DNA of 54,864 nt from Pseudomonadota bacterium (GTDB lineage Bacteria; Pseudomonadota; Gammaproteobacteria; Steroidobacterales; JBCBZW01): assembly GCA_039193195.1 (NCBI GenBank), contig JBCCWS010000038.1, positions 1 through 54,864 on the forward strand, in the 5' to 3' direction. Each line of letters starts with the position of its first letter. Position 1 is the first letter of the stretch. The notes beneath the pieces were generated by a model. That model searched no databases, was not told the origin of the DNA, and saw only the letters and a list, made by a program, of their open reading frames with translations. Below, in pieces: positions 18,743 through 26,827 of the stretch. The position numbers and the translations under genes are program-made.

Positions 18743-20521
18743 ATGGCGCCAGGCACCGACAACACGACCTCTGCGGGACACGCTGACACGGTGCAGGTAC
18801 GCATCCAGCACTCTCTCCTGTCTGCGAACTGCGCCCTGCCCTTGGCCCTGTTCAACGCCCTGTTCGCGGGGTTGCTGGCGCTGATGATGTGGGGCGCAGT
18901 GCCGGTAGCGACGTTGCGCGCTTGGGTGGCGGTGGCGTGCCTGCTGTCCCTCAGCGACATCCTAGTCCGCCTGGTGGTGCGGCGCACAGGGGGCCCGTCC
19001 CTGCGCTGGCCAGTGCTCGCGAGCGATGCGGGCGTTGGCCTCGCCTGGCTGTTTGCTGCGCTCGCGTTCTTCCCCACCGACGTGCCCGCGCTGCAGTTCT
19101 ACTTCTTGTTCTCCATCGGCGGCGCCGCCCTGTGCACCGCGGTTTACCAGCACTACTGGCTGGTCGCCTGCTTTGCGCGCATCGGGGTGGCGATGCCCGT
19201 GGCAGGCTGGCAACTGCTCACCACTGACGCATCCTTCGCTATCCTACGTGCAGCGATCTTGACTGCCGTGTGGATGGTGATCGCGTGGCTTGCCTACAAG
19301 CTTCATCAAAGCCTGCTGCAACGGCTTCAGCTCACGGCGACACGCGATGCGCTCCTGCGCCAGGTCGCCGAGAGCGCTCGCGCGCTGGATGTACTGCGCG
19401 AGGACGAGGCGCGCTCGCGGGCGGAGGCGGAGCAGGCGAACCTCGCCAAGTCGCGCTTCCTCGCCCACTCGAGCCACGACCTGCGTCAGCCCCTGCACGC
19501 CATTCGCCTGCTGCTCGAAACGGTTGACGACAGCACCCTGGACGAGGCGTCAGTCCACGTGATCGAGCGCGTACGCCACTCCACGGATGCCTTGGGCAAG
19601 CTATTCGACTCGCTCTTAGACCTCACGCTGCTCGATACGGGCCAGGTGTCCGTGCAACAGCGCGACGTCAACGTACGTGAGCTGCTGATGGAGGTGGCGG
19701 ATGACTTCGCCGAACTCGCGCGGTCGAACGAGGTGGCCCTCGAAGTGCAGGCGACGGCCCACCAAGCGGCTGCGGACCCGACCGTGCTCCGGCGCATGGT
19801 GCAAAACCTGGTCGCCAACGCGATTCGTCACACCCCTAGGGGCACGGTGCTGTTGCGAACCCGCGAAATGAGCGGCCAACTGTGGCTCGACGTAGAGGAC
19901 ACGGGGTCGGGGGTCGCCGCTCAAGACCAGGAACGGATCTTCGAGGAGTTCACACGCATCGCCGACGCGACGGCGGGACAATCGGGCGAGCGGCTCGGCC
20001 TTGGCCTTTCCATCGTCAGTCGCTTGGCGCGCTTTAGCAACGTCTCCGTCACCCTCGACTCTGCCCCCGGTCGCGGCAGCCGCTTCACGCTCGGCCCCTT
20101 CCATGCACACTTACCGCATGGCGCCCCAGTAAACCCTGCGGCATTGGCCGCCGCCTCCCTTGCCGGCCAGCGTGTCGTTGTGCTCGACGACGATGCGGAA
20201 ACCCTCGAAGCAACCGGTCGCCTGCTGAAGAAATGGGGCCTCGCCGTACGCCTCGCCGATCGCGCGGAGCACCTGGGACTGGATGACGCCGATATCTTGA
20301 TCTGTGATGTCGAGCTGGGGCCGGGGCCCGACGGCATCGACGTGGTGCGCCAGGCGCAGGCGGCCACGGCCTCGCGGATAAAGCCCCTGCTCATCTCCGG
20401 CAACGCCTCTGCGGCACTCAAAGCCCGCGCCCGCGCCCACGCCCTGACCTTGCTACATAAGCCTGTTCAGCCAGCACAGCTGAAATCTGCAATACTCACG
20501 CTCGTCGGCAATGATGAATAA
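18743..20521 (+). CDS. Membrane-bound hybrid sensor histidine kinase
   Basis: 592 residues. The first 190 residues hold about six hydrophobic helices with short loops, an integral-membrane sensor of no family I can name. A coiled coil (about 190-235) leads to the dimerisation box HSSHDLRQPLHAIRL, an ATPase domain with NLVANAIRHT, DTGSGV and GLGLSIVS, and a C-terminal receiver with LDDDAE and Asp in LICDVELG. The HDLRQPL form is typical of kinases paired with LuxR-type regulators, which fits the divergent gene. The terminal receiver may act as a phosphate sink. The TPR gene follows 34 nt downstream, probably in the same transcript. Confidence 0.9.
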   Translation: MAPGTDNTTSAGHADTVQVRIQHSLLSANCALPLALFNALFAGLLALMMWGAVPVATLRAWVAVACLLSLSDILVRLVVRRTGGPSLRWPVLASDAGVGLAWLFAALAFFPTDVPALQFYFLFSIGGAALCTAVYQHYWLVACFARIGVAMPVAGWQLLTTDASFAILRAAILTAVWMVIAWLAYKLHQSLLQRLQLTATRDALLRQVAESARALDVLREDEARSRAEAEQANLAKSRFLAHSSHDLRQPLHAIRLLLETVDDSTLDEASVHVIERVRHSTDALGKLFDSLLDLTLLDTGQVSVQQRDVNVRELLMEVADDFAELARSNEVALEVQATAHQAAADPTVLRRMVQNLVANAIRHTPRGTVLLRTREMSGQLWLDVEDTGSGVAAQDQERIFEEFTRIADATAGQSGERLGLGLSIVSRLARFSNVSVTLDSAPGRGSRFTLGPFHAHLPHGAPVNPAALAAASLAGQRVVVLDDDAETLEATGRLLKKWGLAVRLADRAEHLGLDDADILICDVELGPGPDGIDVVRQAQAATASRIKPLLISGNASAALKARARAHALTLLHKPVQPAQLKSAILTLVGNDE

Positions 20522-20555
20522 AAACTGACCTCGCTCGAGGCGATCCAGGCACGCC

Positions 20556-22925
20556 ATGGCACGAGAATCCGGCGCGTCGCGCCCTGCAGACTCCATCAGC
20601 TCCGATCTCGGCGCCCTGCGCGAGATGGAAGACGCCCAGTCGCAGCTGGGGTGGTCCTGGCAATTCGCCCTCATTATCGTGCTCGTCGCCGCCTTCGTTG
20701 CGCTCGCCTGGTTCGGGCGCACGCAGAGCCAGGCAACGTTCCCCGTGGTGTTCAACGCAGGCGTCTCCGCGGGGGCACCCGCAGCGCCCGCGTGGATGGC
20801 ACCTGCGCTCGAGCAGGCCCTATCCGCCACCCTGCACGCCGGCGAACAACTGCGCCTGGTAGAGCGCTCCACCTCGGGCAGCAGCTTCTCCCAATTCGGC
20901 CGCGCCGGCGCTGGATCCGTGCCCGGCGCCGCACGCTGGCAGGTGCGCGCGATCATCACCACCAGCGCCGCAAGTTCGCAGACCGCCACCGTGGACCTCG
21001 AACTGAAGGAGCTCTATGGAGACGGGCTGTTCACTACCCGCATCACCGGCGCCAGCAGTGCCATCAGTGATCTCGCGCTGCGCAGCGCCGAACAACTCTA
21101 CGCGTGGCTCGACGTCGGCGCGGCTACTCGCGAACAGCTCGACCTCGCCCGGGGGGAGATCCCGGATACGGCTGCGAGCGAGGCTTTCGGCGAAGGCGTG
21201 GCCGCCCTGCAAAGCGGACGCGGCCGCGAAGCACTGGCTCACTTCCAGCTAGCCGATCGCTTGGCTCCCGACAATGCCGCCATCATCGACGGCCTGGCCG
21301 ACACCTGGTCCCTACTGGGTTACGCGAGCAACGCCGTGCGCGAGTCTGGCCGCGCATTCCGGGCCGCCGCGCCCCTCTCGCGCCAACGCCAGCTGGAGCT
21401 CGAGGCTCAGCTCGCCCAGCGCAGCGAGGACTGGCCGCGTGCCGAACAAGTCTTTTCGGCGCTGAAGGAGTTTCACCCGAACAAGCTCGACTACCACCTT
21501 GCGCTGGCAGAGAGCCTAGCCAGTCAGGATAACGGTGAGGGCTTTGAAGCCCAGATTTCCGCGGCGCGACGCCTGCCAGCCCCGGCGGGGGACGACCCGC
21601 GCATCGATCTCTCCGAAGCCTGGTACTGGTACAACGTGGGCGACTACCGCCGCTGTTTGGATCTCACGGTGGATGCACGCGACAAGGCCACCGCCCAAAC
21701 CAATGATCACGCCCTTGCTGAAGCCCTTGTAGCCAGCGGTCGTTGTGACGACAACTATGACCCCAAGGCCCTACTCGAAGCCCGAGAGATCTTCCAGCGC
21801 CTCGACATCCAGTCGCGCGAGCCGGAGATCCTGCGACAACTTGCCAGCCACGAGTACGCACAGGCCAACATGCAGGGCTACCTGAACTACCTAGAACAAT
21901 CTGTAGCACTCTCCAAAGCCATGGGCAACGAGCCCCAGCTCGCCGCCTCCAACAACTCCCTCGCCGTGGCCTACGATCTGCACGGCTGGCTCGGGCGAGG
22001 CCTAGCGCTGAAGCAGCAAACGGCGGCCTACCAACTCGAGCGCGGCAACAAGAAGCGCTACGCGATCTCCCTAGAGAACATCGGCGTCTCCCTGTTCAAG
22101 CTCGGCCGCTACGAGCAAGCGCTGCAGGTCATCGATCAGTCAGAGACTGTGTTCGCCGAGGTGGACGACCGCATCGGTATCGCGTGGCTACCGTATCGCC
22201 GCGGTCAAATCGCCCTGCGCCAGGGCCAGCGCGACCTGGCCCGTGAGCTGATGGAGCAGGCCAAGGCGAACGCCGAGGAGCGGCCCGAAGGCAACCTGGC
22301 GCTGGAGGCCTCTTACGAACTCGCGATGAACGACTTTTTTGGGGGTGACCTAGGCGCCGCGCACAACGCCATGAGCGCCATCGCCAAGACCTTCTCCGAT
22401 CTAGGACTCAGTGCGAGCGTGGCCGAAGCAGAGGTTGTGCTTGCCCGCATCGCCGCGCAACGTGGTCAGGCGGAGCAGGCCCGCGCCCACCTGGAGGCGG
22501 CCAGCACTGCGCTAGATGAGGGCGCTGCTTACTTCGCCCTCTCCATCGCGATCGAGAACGCCAACTTCGACCTGTTGAGCAATGCCTCGGCACGCACAGC
22601 GGCATGTCGCCACCTCGAAGCCTTGAGCGACGGTCAGGAACACGGCGTTTACCGGCTGCGCGCGTTGGCGCGCATCGCCATTTGCCGGGCCGAGCAAGAC
22701 GTGCAAGAGGCTCTCGCGCGCCTGGATGAGGTGCGCGATCAGGCGACCGCCCTAGGCCTGTTCGAGGTGATACTCACCGAAGCGGTGGCGCGGGCTGCCG
22801 TGCTCGAGGCTTCCGGCGACAGCGGGGACTCACGCGAGCTACTGGCGAGCGTCGCGCACAGGAGCGCGCAAGCGGACTGGGGAGCACGCCCCCTACCCGA
22901 TCAGTATCGCCGTTTGGCGAACTGA
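20556..22925 (+). CDS. Membrane-anchored periplasmic TPR protein
   Basis: 789 residues. A short cytosolic N-terminus (about 33 residues), one transmembrane helix (about 34-53), then a large outside part. Residues 70-170 carry the WMAPALEQALSATLHAGEQLRLV-type segment (cited in part: GEQLRLVERS) that precedes the TPR array in CadC-like regulators and Ser/Thr kinases, followed by at least ten TPR-like helical pairs to the C-terminus. Unlike those proteins there is no winged-helix or kinase domain before the helix. It may serve as an accessory or sensor subunit for the hybrid kinase encoded just upstream, but that is only inferred from position. Confidence 0.8.
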   Translation: MARESGASRPADSISSDLGALREMEDAQSQLGWSWQFALIIVLVAAFVALAWFGRTQSQATFPVVFNAGVSAGAPAAPAWMAPALEQALSATLHAGEQLRLVERSTSGSSFSQFGRAGAGSVPGAARWQVRAIITTSAASSQTATVDLELKELYGDGLFTTRITGASSAISDLALRSAEQLYAWLDVGAATREQLDLARGEIPDTAASEAFGEGVAALQSGRGREALAHFQLADRLAPDNAAIIDGLADTWSLLGYASNAVRESGRAFRAAAPLSRQRQLELEAQLAQRSEDWPRAEQVFSALKEFHPNKLDYHLALAESLASQDNGEGFEAQISAARRLPAPAGDDPRIDLSEAWYWYNVGDYRRCLDLTVDARDKATAQTNDHALAEALVASGRCDDNYDPKALLEAREIFQRLDIQSREPEILRQLASHEYAQANMQGYLNYLEQSVALSKAMGNEPQLAASNNSLAVAYDLHGWLGRGLALKQQTAAYQLERGNKKRYAISLENIGVSLFKLGRYEQALQVIDQSETVFAEVDDRIGIAWLPYRRGQIALRQGQRDLARELMEQAKANAEERPEGNLALEASYELAMNDFFGGDLGAAHNAMSAIAKTFSDLGLSASVAEAEVVLARIAAQRGQAEQARAHLEAASTALDEGAAYFALSIAIENANFDLLSNASARTAACRHLEALSDGQEHGVYRLRALARIAICRAEQDVQEALARLDEVRDQATALGLFEVILTEAVARAAVLEASGDSGDSRELLASVAHRSAQADWGARPLPDQYRRLAN

Positions 22926-22984
22926 CCCCGCGGCGGCGATGCGCAACACCAGACCGCCACGGGCCCAAGCGAAATACGCCCGTG

Positions 22985-23506
22985 CTAGTCCCCATCCTCG
23001 ATGGTCACGCTGTTCATGCGCAGTGCCTTGTCCGGCTTGCCGCTGCTGCTGCCGTGGCCTTCGATCGCCTTCACCACGTCCATTCCCTCCGTGACCTTGC
23101 CGAACACGGGATGCTTCGATTCGGTCTGCGCGTCCCACCAATCGAGGAAGGTGTTGGCGGAGGTGTTGATGAAGAACTGAGAGCCACCGCTGTTCGGTTG
23201 GCCCGTGTTGGCCATGCTGAGCGTGCCGGGTTCGTTGGAGAATTTCGCATCCTCGAGGAACTCATCCTCGATACGCCCATGGGGCGGACCGCCGGTGCCT
23301 GCGCGCGGCGAGTTCGGATCCTTCGAGTGGGGGCAGCCGAACTGCAGCATGAAGCGCGGGATCACGCGGTGGAAATGCAGGCCATCGTAAAAACCGCTGT
23401 TGGCGAGATCGACGAAGTTCTGCCCGGTGATCGGCATCTCCTTGACGTAGATCTCGGCTTTGAAGGTGCCTTCGCTCGTGTCGAAGACGGCAACTGGGTT
23501 GCTCAT
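22985..23506 (-). CDS. ppiB: Cyclophilin-type peptidyl-prolyl cis-trans isomerase
   Basis: 173 residues, ATG 23506 with CGGAG upstream. Complete cyclophilin domain with [11 protein letters not shown] catalytic Arg region, GTLSMANTG and SQFFINT, and the truncated loops of bacterial PpiB. No signal peptide, so cytosolic: it speeds proline isomerisation in folding proteins. The insert [11 protein letters not shown] is normal for the proteobacterial type. Convergent with the TPR gene; no clear terminator in the 59-nt gap. Confidence 0.93.
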   Translation of the reverse strand: MSNPVAVFDTSEGTFKAEIYVKEMPITGQNFVDLANSGFYDGLHFHRVIPRFMLQFGCPHSKDPNSPRAGTGGPPHGRIEDEFLEDAKFSNEPGTLSMANTGQPNSGGSQFFINTSANTFLDWWDAQTESKHPVFGKVTEGMDVVKAIEGHGSSSGKPDKALRMNSVTIEDGD

Positions 23507-23567
23507 GCGCTACTCCGTTGATGGGGCGTCACTGCCGGCCAGGATTGTAGCGAAAAGCCCGGCCGTC

Positions 23568-24104
23568 TACTGGTAGGGCTGCACCGGCACCTCGCACGCG
23601 GCGGGCTGTGCCGCCCCGTTGAGCTCAGTGGCGAAGCTGATCGACGATCGATCAGTAGCACAGTGTCGCCTCGATTTGCCCCACGGTGGAGAAGACACGC
23701 CGAGTCTGCTCCGTCCATCTGGGCCCGAACGCGATCGTCGTCTCACCGGGCGCGATCATCGCGTTGGAAATGCGGTCCGTGCTGATCACGTCGTAGGCGA
23801 TCGCGCTATCCGCGCCAGCAACGGCAGCCACGAGGGGGCCGGCGCATCCGCCACGGGCTGGCCCACCACAAGTAGGTTCATGCCCCTCGCGCGCGCAGCC
23901 CGCACCCTTGTTGATGAGCTTGATGGCAAACCCATCTCAGCTAAGGAACATGCCGAACTCCACGTCGGGCTAGACCTCGGCGCGCTGCACGCTCGCCTCG
24001 TAGCGCGCCACGAACAAGGCGCCGATCGAGACCAGCAATGCCGGCGCTGACATGACGATCGCCGTATCCGCGCGCGCCGCCGTCCGGTCTAAGCTCTCAC
24101 TCAT
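23568..24104 (-). pseudogene. Decayed gene of a small membrane-anchored protein
   Basis: Reading from ATG 24104 gives MSESLDRTAARADTAI, a transmembrane helix (SAPALLVSIGALFVA) and YEASVQRAEV, then a TAG. The same frame goes on after the stop as PDVEFGMFLS, a TGA, and DGFAIKLINKGAG; after that the coherent text moves to another frame (MNLLVVGQPVADAPAPSW) and again to a third (AIAYDVISTDRISNAMIAPGE and TVGQIEATLCY, then a TGA where Cys is expected), ending at TAG 23568. At least three in-frame stops and two to three frameshifts are needed to rebuild one protein. The ancestor was a short inner-membrane protein with a soluble immunoglobulin-like domain; function unknown. It accounts for most of the 660-nt gap between the cyclophilin and the transporter. 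Confidence 0.7.
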
Positions 24105-24169
24105 CTGCGCCTCTATCCGCAACACCCATCGCGAGTCACCGCCGCAGCTGCCACGGCCCGCTTCGCGCC

Positions 24170-25126
24170 TCACCTCGCGCTCGGCACACCCTCGTGCTTC
24201 ACCGCTGCACGCGACTCCAGCAGCAAAATCCCGGCGACGATCAACGCGCTGCCCACGACCTGCCCAAGCGTAAGGCGTTCGCCGAGCAGCAGGTAGGCTG
24301 CGAACACGGTCGATGCGGGCCCGATAGCGCTGATGAGGCTGCCGCGCGCGGCTCCTACGCGGGCGATCCCCACACCCATCAGAAACAAGGGCAGCACGGT
24401 CACCGCCAGCACCATGAACATCATCAGGCTCCAGAACTCGCCCGGTAGCGCCGCGAGATCCCCCAGCTCGCGCGTGACTAGCAGGTGCAATCCCATGCCG
24501 ATGCCCGCCGCGGTCATCGCGTACACAGTGAAGGTTTGACTGCCGATCCGCTGACTAACGTTGGCGTTGACCAGGTAGTAGGCAGCGACGCCGGCGGCGG
24601 ACAGCAGAGTCAAGCTCGCTCCGAGGGCGTTTGCTCGCAAGAGCGAGGCGTCGAGCCCGCCGACCGCCAGCACCACACCGCCGTAGGTCACCACCATAGC
24701 CACCAGCACCCGAAGGCGAGGCCAGCGGCGCTCGATGATCGCCAGCGCCGTCACCACCAGCAGCGGGTAGGTGAACAGCAACATCCGCTCCAGCGCCGCA
24801 TCGATCATGGTGAGCGCGTAGAAGTTGATCATGGCGCCTGCGTAGTAGCTCAGAAGTCCGACGCCGGCGACGGGCAGGAGGGTCGTCGGCGGGACGGCGA
24901 ACAGGCGCTTCGGCCCCACTCGAAACAAGGCCCAGGCCCAAAAGCCAGGCACCGCGAGCACCGAGCGCACGGCCGCGACGGTGACCGGGTCACCGCCTTG
25001 GGCGTACATCAGCTTGGCGACGATGCCCTTGAAGGAGAGCAACACGGCACCGGCGATGACGAATGCCACTCCGGCTATCAAGCCTCCGGTCTGTTCGGGA
25101 TTCGCATCTTCCGACCGGTGGCTCAA
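24170..25126 (-). CDS. EamA/DMT-family transporter
   Basis: 318 residues if translation begins at the TTG that overlaps the stop of the hydrolase gene (TTGA). The frame is open further upstream to 25189 but that part lies inside the hydrolase gene and is polar. Ten transmembrane helices in two EamA repeats; repeat ends show the usual motifs, for example NFYALTMIDAALERML in the first half and PASTVFAAYLLLGERLT in the second. Such proteins export or import amino acids, sugars or other metabolites across the inner membrane. Second gene of an operon with the isochorismatase-fold hydrolase, divergent from a TauD-type dioxygenase and controlled from a region with the TGTCCGGACA operator; probably moves the pathway substrate. 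Confidence 0.85.
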   Translation of the reverse strand: MSHRSEDANPEQTGGLIAGVAFVIAGAVLLSFKGIVAKLMYAQGGDPVTVAAVRSVLAVPGFWAWALFRVGPKRLFAVPPTTLLPVAGVGLLSYYAGAMINFYALTMIDAALERMLLFTYPLLVVTALAIIERRWPRLRVLVAMVVTYGGVVLAVGGLDASLLRANALGASLTLLSAAGVAAYYLVNANVSQRIGSQTFTVYAMTAAGIGMGLHLLVTRELGDLAALPGEFWSLMMFMVLAVTVLPLFLMGVGIARVGAARGSLISAIGPASTVFAAYLLLGERLTLGQVVGSALIVAGILLLESRAAVKHEGVPSAR

Positions 25127-25806
25127 GAAGACGCCGCGCGGCCGGTGATCTCCGCAATCACCTCGTCGGTCGTCGCCACACGCCCCCACAGGCGGCGGAA
25201 GCTCGTGAGCGTCGCCTCCTGCATGGCATCGCTGCAGGTGCCTGTGGCGTCACTCACAAGCGCCGCCCCGTACTGACGATCGGCCGCCTCCATCGCCGTC
25301 ATGCCCACGCAGTTGTTGGTGGAGACGCCGGTCACGACGATCTCCTCGATGCCGCGTGCGCGCAGAACGCTGTCGATCGCCGTGGAGCCGAAGGCGCCGA
25401 TCGTGGTCTTGTTCAGCACCACATCGCCCGGCTGCGGGGCGAGCGCGGGCACGATCTCATGTTCGGGACGGCCGACATGATTGCGCGTCGCCTCGAACCA
25501 CTTGCGCAGATGCGCGGGCGCGTCGCTGTAGTCAGGCAGGGTCGGTCCGAGCGTGATGTAGACGATCAGCGCGTCGACGGATCGAAAGCAGGTGAGCAAG
25601 CGCTGCGTGTTCGGCACGATCAGCTGATCGATGCGGTCGAAGCGGTAGGCGGCAGAATCGAGCGTGCCGCGCTCCGCCAGCAGACGACCCAAGCCGTGTT
25701 CTCGACTGCCGCTCGCGTGCTGCATATCCACGACCACTAGGGCCGTGGAGTCAGGAGTAAAGCTAATGTCTCGAGTGAATTCATCGACGTAAGTAGGCTG
25801 GATCAT
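25123..25806 (-). CDS. Isochorismatase-fold cysteine hydrolase
   Basis: 227 residues. Catalytic triad of the family is complete: Asp27 in VVVDMQH, Lys133 in LNKTTIGAF and Cys166 in STNNCVGMT, with the cis-peptide region before it. Members hydrolyse amides or carbamoyl groups (nicotinamidase, N-carbamoylsarcosine hydrolase, maleamate hydrolase, biuret hydrolase); the substrate cannot be told from the sequence. Cytosolic. First gene of a two-gene operon with the DMT transporter, divergent from the first TauD dioxygenase with a shared operator at 25886. In this setting it could release an amine or ammonia from the compound being broken down. Confidence 0.88.
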   Translation of the reverse strand: MIQPTYVDEFTRDISFTPDSTALVVVDMQHASGSREHGLGRLLAERGTLDSAAYRFDRIDQLIVPNTQRLLTCFRSVDALIVYITLGPTLPDYSDAPAHLRKWFEATRNHVGRPEHEIVPALAPQPGDVVLNKTTIGAFGSTAIDSVLRARGIEEIVVTGVSTNNCVGMTAMEAADRQYGAALVSDATGTCSDAMQEATLTSFRRLWGRVATTDEVIAEITGRAASS

Positions 25807-25885
25807 TATGATTTCTCAGTTACCTCGAAGCATTCTAGTTACGGAGACTGCTTGACCGAACGCACTGCTGAGCCGAGAATCTCAA

Positions 25886-25897
25886 ATGTCCGGACAT
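25886..25897. promoter_or_regulatory. Operator palindrome, site 1 of 3
   Basis: ATGTCCGGACAT, a perfect 12-bp palindrome between the divergent hydrolase (start 25806) and TauD (likely start 25922) genes. The same core TGTCCGGACA occurs at 32769 and 35691. Its GT-N4-AC form agrees with GntR-family operators; the gntR gene of this cluster is the probable source of the repressor. Confidence 0.7.
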
Positions 25898-25921
25898 ATG
25901 CCAAGTAAGAGGCCGCTGCCC

Positions 25922-26827
25922 GTGAGCTCAGCATCTAACACGCCTGGTGGTGGCCCGCCGACCCTGCTCGACGTGACCTCACTCAAGGCCGGCTTCGGCG
26001 CCCGTGTGTCCGGCCTACAGATCAGCGCCGCCCCCAGTGCAGTGGACGTGACCGCAGTGCGTGAGCTCTGGCATCGCCACAAGCTACTCGTACTGCCTGC
26101 TCAGCAGGTCGAGGAGCCCGACTTAGTTGGCTTTAGCGCCGCCCTCGGCAAGCTCGAGATCCATGTGCGTGCTGAGTACCTATCGCCGCAACACCCGGAA
26201 CTCCTCTACGTCTCGAACATGCGCCGCGAGGGACGCACCATCGGCATTCTCGCGGACCGAGAAGTGGGTTGGCATTACGATCAGATCTACCTGCCCAAGC
26301 CCGCCGTGGGCTCCCTGCTGTGTGCGGTCACCCTACCCGAGGCTGGTGGCGACACCTACTTCGCTGACATGGTAAGCGCCTACGCCGCCCTACCGGCGCG
26401 GACCCGCGAGCGCCTAGCAGGCGCGGAGGCGATCCAGTCCTACGCCGCGTTCAACGCCATGTACTCCGTACCGACCACCCCCGAGCAGGCCGCGCGCACG
26501 CCGGACTTGCGCCAGCCCGTCGTTCGCACCCATCCGTACACCGGTGAACAAGCGCTATACCTGTGCCCCGGGATGACCACGCGCATCACCGGCATGGCCC
26601 AACACGAGAGCGATGCGCTGCTGCAGGAGCTCTTCGACTGGAGCGTGCAAGAGCGCTTCGTCTACCGCCATCGGTGGGAGAAGGGTGACTGCGTGCTGTG
26701 GGATAACGCGGCGACGATGCACCGCCGCGATCCCTTCAGTGGCGGCGAGCGTCTGATGAAGCGCACCACGATCCTGCCCGACGACGATCGCGCCCGCCCC
26801 TTCTACCGCGCTGAATCCTCCACGTAG
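25922..26827 (+). CDS. TauD/TfdA-family 2-oxoglutarate/Fe(II) dioxygenase (first)
   Basis: 301 residues from GTG 25922, chosen because AAGAGG lies 9 nt upstream; ATGs at 25886 and 25898 are in frame but the first lies inside the operator palindrome. TauD fold with iron ligands His118 and Asp120 (WHYDQ) and the distal His near 267 (TMHRRD), plus the 2-oxoglutarate-binding Arg in LMKRTT. The enzyme hydroxylates a small, usually acidic molecule, often to release a side group; taurine, aryloxyalkanoates and carnitine-type compounds are known substrates of relatives. Its 3' end overlaps the convergent M1 peptidase gene by 25 nt. Confidence 0.88.
   Translation: MSSASNTPGGGPPTLLDVTSLKAGFGARVSGLQISAAPSAVDVTAVRELWHRHKLLVLPAQQVEEPDLVGFSAALGKLEIHVRAEYLSPQHPELLYVSNMRREGRTIGILADREVGWHYDQIYLPKPAVGSLLCAVTLPEAGGDTYFADMVSAYAALPARTRERLAGAEAIQSYAAFNAMYSVPTTPEQAARTPDLRQPVVRTHPYTGEQALYLCPGMTTRITGMAQHESDALLQELFDWSVQERFVYRHRWEKGDCVLWDNAATMHRRDPFSGGERLMKRTTILPDDDRARPFYRAESST

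Noticed and set aside
23619-24050. Plus-strand frame of 143 codons
   Set aside because: Antisense to the reconstructed pseudogene, with no ribosome-binding site or recognisable domain.
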